Positions 9,865 to 19,426 of a DNA stretch of 48,367 nt are shown here, piece after piece (position 1 is the stretch's first letter; each line of letters starts with the position of its first letter). A program made the translations under genes and the position numbers. The stretch covers positions 1 to 48,367 of the forward strand of contig NZ_BAYD01000074.1 in NCBI RefSeq assembly GCF_000685075.1, given 5' to 3'. Source of the DNA: Paraburkholderia oxyphila NBRC 105797 (GTDB taxonomy: Bacteria > Pseudomonadota > Gammaproteobacteria > Burkholderiales > Burkholderiaceae). The notes below the pieces were generated by a model that saw only the letters and a list, made by a program, of their open reading frames with translations, had not been told where the DNA came from and did no database searches.

Positions 9865-10956
9865 ATGCGCGCCATCACCGCCGCCGAAGTGCTGTTTGAG
9901 GGCGAAGCGCCGCCCACCCTCCTGCCCGTGTGCGATCACTACGCCGGCAGCGAGAAACTGATGCTCAAATCGCTCGCGCTGCAGCAACAGCTCGGCCCGG
10001 TATTCGACATCACGCTCGACTGTGAAGACGGCGCCCAGGTCGGCCGCGAGGCCGAGCACGCGGAGCTCGTCGCCTCGCTGCTCGGCGGCGAGCACGACCG
10101 CTTCGGGCGCGTGGGCGTGCGCATTCACGACTTTCATCATCCGCACTGGCGCGACGACGTGCGCCTGATCCTGCGCGCCGCGAAGCGCGCGCCGGCCTAC
10201 ATCACGCTGCCGAAGATCCGGGCCGTGGGCGACGCCGCCGAAATGACGGCGTTCGTCGAGGCCACGCGCGTCGAAATGGGTATCGACAAGCCCATCCCCG
10301 TGCAACTGCTCGTCGAAACGCACGGCGCGCTCGCCCGGGCGTTCGACCTCGCCGCGCTGCGTGGCGTAGAGGCGCTCAGCTTCGGCCTGATGGACTTCGT
10401 CTCCGCGCACGACGGCGCGATTCCCGATACCGCGATGCGCTCGCCGGGCCAGTTCGATCACCCGCTCGTGCGCCGCGCCAAGCTCGAAATCGCCGCGGCC
10501 TGCCATGCCTTCGGCAAGGTTCCGTCACACAACGTCAGCACCGAGGTGCGCGACATGGAAGTCGTCGCGAACGACGCGCGCCGCGCCCGCAATGAGTTCG
10601 GCTACACGCGCATGTGGAGCATCCACCCCGCGCAGATTCCCGTGATCGTGGCCGCATTCGCGCCGCGCGACGAGGAAATCGCCGTCGCCGCCGAGATTCT
10701 GCTGGCCGCGCAAGCCGCGCAGTGGGGTCCGACGCGCCACGGCGACACGCTGCACGACCGCGCGAGCTACCGGTACTACTGGTCCGTGCTGCGCCGCGCG
10801 CGCACGACAGGGCGCGCCGTCCCCGCCGAAGCCGCGCCGCTGTTCACGCCGGGCGTCGACACGCCGGGCGTCGATACGCCGGGCGTCGATACGCCGGGCG
10901 TCGATACGCCGCGCGTCGACACGCCGGGCGCTCAAGCGCAAGGGGCAACTTCATGA
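9865..10956 (+). CDS. CitE-like HpcH/HpaI-family lyase
   Basis: A 363-residue protein of the CitE/malyl-CoA-lyase branch of the HpcH/HpaI aldolase family, which cleaves C-C bonds of short 2-hydroxyacyl-CoA or 2-oxo acids with Mg2+. The metal and substrate segment DITLDCEDGA is at 48-57. The conserved KIRA strand and the late segment SIHPAQIPVI are present. The ATG at 9865 is chosen; an extension to a TTG at 9778 looks non-coding. The C-terminus is unusual: five full copies plus a partial copy of a TPGVD repeat follow the fold. Malyl-CoA, citramalyl-CoA or related substrates are all possible. The position beside mdh and prpD suggests C4/C5 acid metabolism. Confidence 0.88.
   Translation: MRAITAAEVLFEGEAPPTLLPVCDHYAGSEKLMLKSLALQQQLGPVFDITLDCEDGAQVGREAEHAELVASLLGGEHDRFGRVGVRIHDFHHPHWRDDVRLILRAAKRAPAYITLPKIRAVGDAAEMTAFVEATRVEMGIDKPIPVQLLVETHGALARAFDLAALRGVEALSFGLMDFVSAHDGAIPDTAMRSPGQFDHPLVRRAKLEIAAACHAFGKVPSHNVSTEVRDMEVVANDARRARNEFGYTRMWSIHPAQIPVIVAAFAPRDEEIAVAAEILLAAQAAQWGPTRHGDTLHDRASYRYYWSVLRRARTTGRAVPAEAAPLFTPGVDTPGVDTPGVDTPGVDTPRVDTPGAQAQGATS
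10846..10930 (+). repeat. 15-bp coding minisatellite (TPGVD repeats)
   Basis: Five complete 15-bp units run from 10846 to 10920, followed by a 10-base partial unit. The consensus is ACGCCGGGCGTCGAT, with the last base C or T and one G-to-C change in unit five. All are in frame with the lyase and encode TPGVD (TPRVD once). Near-identity suggests recent slippage. Confidence 0.95.
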
Positions 10957-11121
10957 ATCGCAAGCGGATTCTTTTCAAACGGTAAAAAACTGAGTCTGTA
11001 CCGACAAATAGGTGAAAATAGCGTCCGCTGCGTGCTTTCGGGGCGCGCGCAGTGCACCTGGCGGCTGCATCCGGCAGCCGCGCACTGATCAACCGATTTA
11101 GAGAGAGAAAGGTCTGACTCC

Positions 11122-11652
11122 ATGAAGAAACTGCTGATCGCTACCGTTATCGGCGCGCTGTCCACGACGATGATGCTGGCAGCCACCGAAGCCGCCGCGC
11201 AAACCTCGTCGACTACCACTGCCAAGCCCAAGAAGCCGGCACCGAAGCATCGCATCATCAAGCGCAAGGCGAATCCGGCCAAGGAAGCGAAGGTCGATCC
11301 GATCCCGGAAGGCTCGGAGCACTGGGCCTGCGCGGACGGCATGGCCTTCGACCTGAAGGGCGACATGGCGCGTGACCAGATCGTCACCGTGCACTGGGCG
11401 AACAAGAACTACAACCTGCCGCGTCAGACCACGACGACGGGTGCAGACCGCTTCCACGACGCCGCAACCGGCCTCGACCTGGTCGTGATCCCGACCAAGG
11501 CCATGCTGTTCTCGGACAAGGACAGCTCGCGTCTGGCTGACGAGTGCAAGACTGTTGCAATGCAGCAAGGCGCGATGGCGCCGACCCAGGCCAACGCGCT
11601 GAACCGTAGCGCGGCTCCGGCTGCGGGCGCAAGCGCTGCTTCGGGTCAGTAA
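11122..11652 (+). CDS. secreted protein with MliC-like domain
   Basis: A 176-residue exported protein. A signal peptide (KKLLIATVIGALSTTMMLA) ends near AAA-Q at 26/27, followed by a Lys/Pro-rich linker to about 60. The core (about 66-143) has HWACADGMAF, a hydrophobic VHW strand, YNLP, a T-T-G-A-D-R-F turn and a closing ECK. Only C70 and C142 are present, as if paired in a disulfide. This spacing resembles the MliC/PliC lysozyme-inhibitor fold, but the resemblance is by eye and the usual SGxxY motif is only approximate. The tail is Ala/Ser-rich. It lies between the CitE-like gene and prpD and may be co-transcribed. If the fold is wrong it is simply an exported protein of unknown role. Confidence 0.7.
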   Translation: MKKLLIATVIGALSTTMMLAATEAAAQTSSTTTAKPKKPAPKHRIIKRKANPAKEAKVDPIPEGSEHWACADGMAFDLKGDMARDQIVTVHWANKNYNLPRQTTTTGADRFHDAATGLDLVVIPTKAMLFSDKDSSRLADECKTVAMQQGAMAPTQANALNRSAAPAAGASAASGQ

Positions 11653-11675
11653 GCGGGCCGCATCGGGGAGCCTCG

Positions 11676-13127
11676 ATGTCCGCACACGTCTCCAACGTCA
11701 GGCCGCAGCCGGATCAGGTCCTGGTCGATATCGTCGACTACGTGCTTGATTTCAGGATCGACAGCGCGCTCGCGCTGTCGACGGCGCGCTACTGCCTGCT
11801 GGACACGCTCGGCTGCGGACTCGAGGCGCTCTCCTACCCCGCCTGCACCAAGCTGCTGGGACCGATCGTGCCGGGCACGATCGTCCCGCACGGCGCGAAG
11901 GTGCCGGGCACCTCATTCCAGCTCGATCCGGTTCAGGGCGCGTTCAACATCGGCGCGATGATCCGCTGGCTCGACTTCAACGACACCTGGCTCGCCGCCG
12001 AGTGGGGCCATCCGTCGGACAACCTGGGCGCGATTCTCGCGACCGCCGACTGGCTCTCGCGCACGGCCGTCGCCCACAGTAAACCGCCGCTCACCATGCA
12101 GCACGTGCTCGAAGGCATGGTGAAGGCGCACGAGATCCAGGGCTGCATGGCGCTGGAGAACTCGTTCAACAAGGTCGGTCTCGACCACGTATTGCTCGTG
12201 AAGCTGGCGTCCACCGCCGTGGTCGGCCAGATGATCGGCCTCTCGCGCGACGAGCTCATCAACGCCGTCTCGCTCGCGATGGTCGACGGCCAGGCGCTGC
12301 GCACCTATCGCCACGCGCCCAATACCGGCTCGCGCAAGTCATGGGCCGCCGGCGACGCCACCTCGCGCGCCGTGCGCCTCGCGCTCATCGCGAAGACGGG
12401 CGAAATGGGCTACCCCTCCGCGCTCACGGCGAAGACGTGGGGCTTCTACGACGTCTCGTTCAAGGGCCAGCCGTTCAAATTCCAGCGTCCGTACGGCTCG
12501 TACGTGATGGAGAACGTGCTGTTCAAGATTTCGTTCCCCGCCGAATTCCACGCGCAGACCGCGGCCGAAGCCGCGATGACGCTGCACGGCATGCTCGCGC
12601 AGCGCGGCCTCACCGCCCAGGACATCAAGCGGGTCACCATACGCACGCACGAAGCGGCGATCCGCATCATCGACAAGACCGGGCCGCTCGCGAACCCGGC
12701 CGACCGCGACCACTGCATCCAGTACATGGTGGCCGTGCCGCTCCTCTTCGGGCGCCTCACCGCCGCCGACTACGAAGACGACGTGGCGCAGGACCCGCGC
12801 ATCGATGCGTTGCGCGCGAAGACGGTCTGCGTCGAAGACCCGCAGTTCACGCAGGATTACCACGCCCCGGACAAGCGCTCGATCGCCAATGCGCTCACCG
12901 TCGAACTCAACGACGGCACGGCGCTCGAAGAAGTCGTAGTGGAGTACCCGATCGGTCACAAGCGGCGCCGCGATGAAGGCATCCCGCTGTTGATCGAAAA
13001 GTTCAGGATCAACCTCGCGCGCCGCTTCCCCGCGAAGCAGCAGCAGGCGATACTCGATGTTTCGCTCGATGCGGCGCGGCTCGACGCCATGCCGGTGAAC
13101 GAGTACGTCGACTTGTACGTGATCTGA
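11676..13127 (+). CDS. prpD: MmgE/PrpD-family 2-methylcitrate dehydratase
   Basis: A 483-residue member of the MmgE/PrpD family, exactly the length of enterobacterial PrpD, which dehydrates 2-methylcitrate to 2-methylaconitate. The helical N-terminus carries LDTLGCGLEAL. The conserved segment WLDFNDTWLAAEWGHPSDNLGAIL lies at about 92-115. The C-terminal lid region includes the HCIQYMVAVPLLFG stretch. It starts 23 bp after the secreted protein gene and ends 69 bp before acnA. No prpB, prpC or acnD is in the window. PrpD proteins also hydrate aconitate, so here it may back up the aconitase rather than serve propionate breakdown. Confidence 0.92.
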   Translation: MSAHVSNVRPQPDQVLVDIVDYVLDFRIDSALALSTARYCLLDTLGCGLEALSYPACTKLLGPIVPGTIVPHGAKVPGTSFQLDPVQGAFNIGAMIRWLDFNDTWLAAEWGHPSDNLGAILATADWLSRTAVAHSKPPLTMQHVLEGMVKAHEIQGCMALENSFNKVGLDHVLLVKLASTAVVGQMIGLSRDELINAVSLAMVDGQALRTYRHAPNTGSRKSWAAGDATSRAVRLALIAKTGEMGYPSALTAKTWGFYDVSFKGQPFKFQRPYGSYVMENVLFKISFPAEFHAQTAAEAAMTLHGMLAQRGLTAQDIKRVTIRTHEAAIRIIDKTGPLANPADRDHCIQYMVAVPLLFGRLTAADYEDDVAQDPRIDALRAKTVCVEDPQFTQDYHAPDKRSIANALTVELNDGTALEEVVVEYPIGHKRRRDEGIPLLIEKFRINLARRFPAKQQQAILDVSLDAARLDAMPVNEYVDLYVI

Positions 13128-13196
13128 GCAATCAGGCATGCAGGCAATCAGGTAGTTGTAAAGCGTAATTTCCGCGATTAAACGAAGGAAAACACC

Positions 13197-15914
<2,718 letters not shown>

Positions 15915-15965
15915 GCAGGCAGTTTTGCAGGTACCGCGCCCGGCAACGGGTGCGGTCAAACTTGG

Positions 15966-15993
15966 AGCCCGACGCAAGTCGGGCTTTTTTTTT
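15966..15993 (+). terminator. intrinsic terminator after acnA
   Basis: AGCCCGAC and GTCGGGCT form an 8-bp stem with a GCAA tetraloop, followed by a run of nine T residues. It is a textbook Rho-independent terminator, 52 bp after the acnA stop. Confidence 0.93.
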
Positions 15994-16059
15994 CACATTG
16001 CGGCGGATTTTTGACAGGCGTAAGGTAGCTTGGCCTCTTGAGAACAGGCGAGCCTTATG

Positions 16060-16098
16060 ACCCCGGCCGACGGACACCGTCACGACCGGGGTTTTTTC
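16060..16098 (+). terminator. second terminator, possible end of a short RNA
   Basis: An outer stem (ACCCCGG with CCGGGGT) encloses an inner stem (GACGG with CCGTC) and is followed by TTTTTT. A TTGACA at 16011-16016 lies between the two terminators, but the matching -10 (CCTCTT) is poor. This may be a back-up terminator or the 3' end of an RNA of about 55-60 bases. Confidence 0.7.
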
Positions 16099-16443
16099 TA
16101 TGTGCTGCCTGGGGAAAACTTCAGGAGGAGCGCGGCGCAAGACCTGCTGCGCCGCGATGAATTCGAAATATGACGGATCACCGAATGAGGAGTTCGGCGT
16201 CGCTCCAGCCAGAGCTAGACCCGTCATGAAACGTATTATCGGCCCTGGCGGCCGATACGTCATTAGCGCAAGCCGCAAGAAACCATTACGTAAACTGTCA
16301 GATTTAGGGGCTTGTCATGTGCGCGGCGACGGGGCATGCGCAAGCACACGCAGCCAGGCGGCCCGCGTGGTGGCCAGGATTGCCGCCCGTATCCGCTAAC
16401 ATGGCGCTAACATCACGCTTTTGCCCACGCCGCACTGCCCGCT
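16099..16443. other. intergenic region before the YigZ gene
   Basis: No gene is supported. Two hairpins are visible: CGCGGCGCA/TGCGCCGCG at 16131-16156 with an 8-base loop, and TATCGGCC/GGCCGATA at 16237-16257 with a 5-base loop. Neither has a T-tract. A 99-codon frame at 16100 has no ribosome-binding site or recognisable motif. Confidence 0.5.
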
Positions 16444-17037
16444 TTGCCCACTTACACCCTTGCCTCAACCGTCAGCGCGGAGCTCGAGATCCGCAAGAGC
16501 CGCTTCATCGGCCTCGCGATTCCGGTCGAGGACCGCGAAGCCGCCATGGCCGAGCTGCGCCGCCTGCGCGACGCACACCCCACCGCCACGCACGTCTGCT
16601 GGGCGTTGCTCGCGGGCGGCCAGTCCGGCATGTCCGACGACGGCGAGCCTTCCGGCACGGCGGGCCGCCCCATCCTCGAAGTGCTGCGGCATCACGACCT
16701 CGACGGCGTGCTGGCCGCAGTGGTGCGCTATTACGGGGGCGTGAAGCTCGGCGCGGGCGGGCTCGTGCGCGCCTATACCGATGCCATCGCGAGCGCGCTG
16801 CAGGACGCGCCGCGCGTCGAGCGCATCGCCCAGGCACGCCTGACCGTGGAGGTCAGCTACGCCGACGAAACGCGCGTGCGGCACTGGATCGAGCAGGAAC
16901 GGCACACGCTGGCCGACAGCCGCTACACGATGACCGTGCGGCTGACGATCCAGCTTCCCGTCACCGCCCTCGATGCCGCGCGCGACACGCTGCGCGATCT
17001 CACGCAAGGACGCGCAGGCTTTCCCGAGCACGAATGA
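16444..17037 (+). CDS. YigZ/IMPACT-family protein
   Basis: A 197-residue protein of the UPF0029 (YigZ/YIH1/IMPACT) family. The N-terminal IMPACT domain has the signature DDGEPSGTAG at 65-74 and RYYGGVKLGAGGLVRAY at about 95-111. A smaller ferredoxin-like C-terminal domain follows. The biochemical role is not settled; links to translation control and nucleic-acid binding have been proposed for the family. The start appears to be a TTG at 16444, since no in-frame ATG lies upstream and the conserved YTL..S..E beginning follows directly. No convincing ribosome-binding site is visible. Confidence 0.87.
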   Translation: MPTYTLASTVSAELEIRKSRFIGLAIPVEDREAAMAELRRLRDAHPTATHVCWALLAGGQSGMSDDGEPSGTAGRPILEVLRHHDLDGVLAAVVRYYGGVKLGAGGLVRAYTDAIASALQDAPRVERIAQARLTVEVSYADETRVRHWIEQERHTLADSRYTMTVRLTIQLPVTALDAARDTLRDLTQGRAGFPEHE

Positions 17038-17100
17038 AGCGGCAGGCGCCGCTCGCTGCGTCCATCGCGCAGCCATCTGCCTGGCCGCGCCAATACGCAA

Positions 17101-17128
17101 AAAAAAACCGCCGTATGGCAACGGCGGT
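17101..17128 (-). terminator. intrinsic terminator facing the minus strand
   Basis: AACCGCCG and CGGCGGTT form an 8-bp stem around an 8-base loop. The A-run at 17099-17106 becomes a T-run only when read on the minus strand; on plus there is no T-tract. It is 63 bp beyond the plus-strand YigZ gene, and no minus-strand gene lies immediately upstream of it. Confidence 0.7.
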
Positions 17129-17415
17129 TAACAGGGGACGTGAAGAACAACCGCGAATCGACTATCGAATCGACCCGACGCACCCATCATGGCGATACAA
17201 AATTAAGGCAAACTTAAACGCGCGCGAAACTGCGAGAAACTTGCGCCGCGAAGCATGGCGCGCACGCGCTGAAAGCGCGGAATCCCCCGATCGCTATAAT
17301 CAATTCGAGTCTGAACGCGAACCGCATTGCGCCGCGAGTTCTGGTAAATCCCGGCGCTTCCCGATGAAGTCATTACGCAACGCAATGCGGCCCGCCATCA
17401 ACGGGGAAAGCCATC
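17129..17415. other. spacer upstream of the small membrane protein
   Basis: It holds a perfect -10 hexamer TATAAT at 17295-17300 on plus, with no good -35 at 16-18 bp, so promoter use is uncertain. Together with 17038-17128 the gene-free stretch is about 380 bases. The minus strand could carry an untranslated RNA ending at the 17101-17128 terminator. Confidence 0.4.
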
Positions 17416-17655
17416 ATGATTTTCGATCGATTAAGGGAAGGCGCAGGCCCCGAACGACGCCATCGCGTCTGGAGCAAACTGCGCATCTTCGTTGCCGCGC
17501 TTGGCACGCTCGGCTCGGCTACCGGCATCGCCATCGCCGTGACCGGGCTCGTGGAATTCGACCACGCCAAGGTGATCAGGGGTGTCGCCGTGATCCTCGT
17601 CTGCACCGTGGTGTACGTCTCGATCCTCGTACGCGATCGCAATCGCGTCGACTAA
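17416..17655 (+). CDS. small two-helix membrane protein, unknown function
   Basis: A 79-residue protein with a charged, basic N-terminus (1-22) and two predicted membrane helices (about 23-44 and 54-72), ending in RDRNRVD. The ATG at 17416 follows GGGGAAAG at good distance, which supports translation. I do not recognise the family. A TATAAT lies about 120 bp upstream. The neighbours give no hint of its role. Confidence 0.7.
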   Translation: MIFDRLREGAGPERRHRVWSKLRIFVAALGTLGSATGIAIAVTGLVEFDHAKVIRGVAVILVCTVVYVSILVRDRNRVD

Positions 17656-17854
17656 AGCGCGCAAGCGCATCGCGCGCCGCCTCACTGCGCGCGCGAGCGC
17701 GCTCCCCACTGCCCCTGCGCGCACGCCTGTTGCATCCACATCGTCAGCACGATTGAATGACTTGAGCCATTGCGGTACGCGGGCCTGATCCTCCCGGATG
17801 CTCGTATTCGACCCGCATGCGCCCCACTGCCGGATACGCCGCAGCACCTTCCCC

Positions 17855-18244
17855 TTACGCAAGCGCCGGAACCTCGACGACACTGCGATAGTGGTCGTAC
17901 ACGCGCTCACGCTCTTCGCTCGCGAGCTGGCGCTTCTCCACAAGCTTGAGCATGCGATGCCGGTCGGCGCCGAGCGTCGCGTAGTAGCGCTCCGCGTGCA
18001 GGCGCCGAAAGCGCAGATAGAAGTCGGGGCCCGGCAGGCCCGATGCGGTCGCGAGCAACGATGCGTAGTCGGCCACGCGCGGCTCGCACAGCGCCGCCGC
18101 GGCGGCTTCGAGTTTTTCGTAGCGCGCCTGCAGCGGCACGCCCTGCGCGAACAGCGCATGGAATGCGGCATAGGGTACGAGGCCGCGTCGGCTCGCCGCG
18201 CGTCGCAGCAGACGCCCAACCTTTTCGTCGAGTTCCTGGTTCAT
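17855..18244 (-). CDS. conserved hypothetical protein, helical
   Basis: A 129-residue, charged, helical protein starting MNQELDEKVGRLLRRAA. The middle contains YAAFHALFAQGVPLQARYEKLEAAAAALCEPRVADYASLLA, and the second half is rich in Arg and Tyr (YLRFRRLHAERYYATLG). There is no signal peptide, membrane helix or known catalytic motif. It shows the neighbours' codon bias, which argues that it is real. An alternative start lies 9 bp upstream at 18253. I do not recognise it. Confidence 0.65.
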   Translation of the reverse strand: MNQELDEKVGRLLRRAASRRGLVPYAAFHALFAQGVPLQARYEKLEAAAAALCEPRVADYASLLATASGLPGPDFYLRFRRLHAERYYATLGADRHRMLKLVEKRQLASEERERVYDHYRSVVEVPALA

Positions 18245-18253
18245 GCCTGTCAA

Positions 18254-18835
18254 TTTTCGAGCTGATCGTCAATCGGTTCGCCAAGTGGGCCACGAGCGGG
18301 TTCGCATCAAGACGCGCGGTGAGGCAAAACCCGCAAGCCCATTCAATCCGAATAGAATCGAATTATCAAAACGATTCATGCAAATTCGGAAAAGGCATTC
18401 TGCCCAAAATTACCGATTCGCTCTCGCCAGGTGCCCCAATGCCGGGCAAAAAAAACAAAGATTGCAAACATTCCGTGGGCGCTGCAGGCCATGCATCATG
18501 GTCTGAATGGGCAACATTCACGGGCATTGTTAAGCGATTTGGATAGGTTTTTTTTGCCGATAGTCCAGGATAATCCGTAAGTCAAGCAGACTATTTTTCC
18601 GCAAGCTATACACATTCCCTACAAAAACAATTATTAATATCCGCTGCGGAATGTCAAAAGCAGTCCGCACGCGCCCCGTGTGGGCGCGTTGTTTCGCCGT
18701 CCGCGACGGCCCGGCATCAAGCGTATGCCATGCGGGGCCGTGGCAAGCGAGAAGACCCGCATGCACTGAAAGGGTTGACAGGAGCGGCGCATCCGCGAGC
18801 CGCATGACCGGAATCTTTCGTTGACGAGTGATCAC
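18254..18835. other. AT-richer intergenic region, about 580 bp
   Basis: The stretch 18300-18650 is clearly less GC-rich than its surroundings and includes several A or T runs. A hairpin at 18669-18689 (ACGCGCCC/GGGCGCGT, followed by TGTTT) resembles a weak terminator on plus. TTGACA at 18775-18780 has no convincing -10. No gene is supported. Confidence 0.5.
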
Positions 18836-19240
18836 ATGCTTACCAGAACCGAGAATTTGCCGAGCGTCGCGCGCAGGATGGCGGCCGGCCAGATGTTAGT
18901 CGAGGGTGCAACGGTTCATGCCGTGGCCGACTCCCTGCACCTCTCCGCCCAGACGGTGCGTCGCTACAAGTCGATCGTCGAGGGCGGCGGCCTCGACGCG
19001 CTGCAGCAGATGAGCGTGGGCGGCCGGCCTTCGGTGCTCGACAAGGCCGCACTGGGCTGGATCGCGAGCGCGCTGCACGGCTCCGCCCGCGACCATGGGT
19101 TCCCGAGCGATGCGTGGACCAACAGCCGCGTGCGCGAGCTGATCGGCCGCCAGTTCGGCGTGCACTATTCGCGCGTCTATACCTGGCAAATCGTCTCGAA
19201 TCTCGGCCTCGGCCATCGCCTGTCGAAGTCAGCGCGCTGA
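18836..19240 (+). CDS. IS630-like double helix-turn-helix protein without DDE domain
   Basis: A 134-residue protein made only of the DNA-binding part seen at the N-terminus of IS630-type transposases. The first helix-turn-helix (about 15-50) includes GATVHAVADSLHLSAQTVRRYKS. A linker carries GGRPSVLDKAAL. A winged helix (about 92-130) includes WTNSRVRELIGRQFGVHYSRVYTWQIVSNLGL. The protein then stops, and no DDE catalytic domain follows in any frame before the next gene. The ATG at 18836 is preferred; a TTG at 18821 is an alternative. It may be a domesticated regulator or a transposase remnant. The intact frame and codon bias favour a functioning gene. Confidence 0.75.
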   Translation: MLTRTENLPSVARRMAAGQMLVEGATVHAVADSLHLSAQTVRRYKSIVEGGGLDALQQMSVGGRPSVLDKAALGWIASALHGSARDHGFPSDAWTNSRVRELIGRQFGVHYSRVYTWQIVSNLGLGHRLSKSAR

Positions 19241-19305
19241 AAGCGCCGGCGCCCCAAGCCACCCCCGGCTGCCGCGCGGCTTTCAGCGCTTCCCGTGTGC
19301 CCTCA

Positions 19306-19339
19306 CGGCTTCACGACGCCCCACGGGCGCCGTGAACCG
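19306..19339. terminator. imperfect hairpin between convergent genes
   Basis: CGGCTTCACGACGCCC pairs with CCGTGAACCG-side sequence around a CAC loop, with one bulge and one mismatch. There is no T-tract on either strand. It lies between the helix-turn-helix gene and the diguanylate cyclase, so a termination role is possible but weakly supported. Confidence 0.3.
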
Positions 19340-19426
19340 CCGCGCGCGCGTGGGTTCAGGCCAGCAGGCAGACTGCACGCGGCCGCTTCCTGCCGCTCCG
19401 CTGTGTTGCCTTCCCGCCGCGTGGCG

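Noticed and set aside
10953..10985. Ten-codon frame MNRKRILFKR overlapping the stop of the CitE-like gene
   Set aside because: The ATGA overlap is attractive, but there is no ribosome-binding site and the length is within chance. It could be a leader peptide, but nothing supports that.
16100..16399. A 99-codon frame after the second acnA terminator
   Set aside because: It has no ribosome-binding site, no domain and Cys/Arg-rich composition, and it contains two hairpins.
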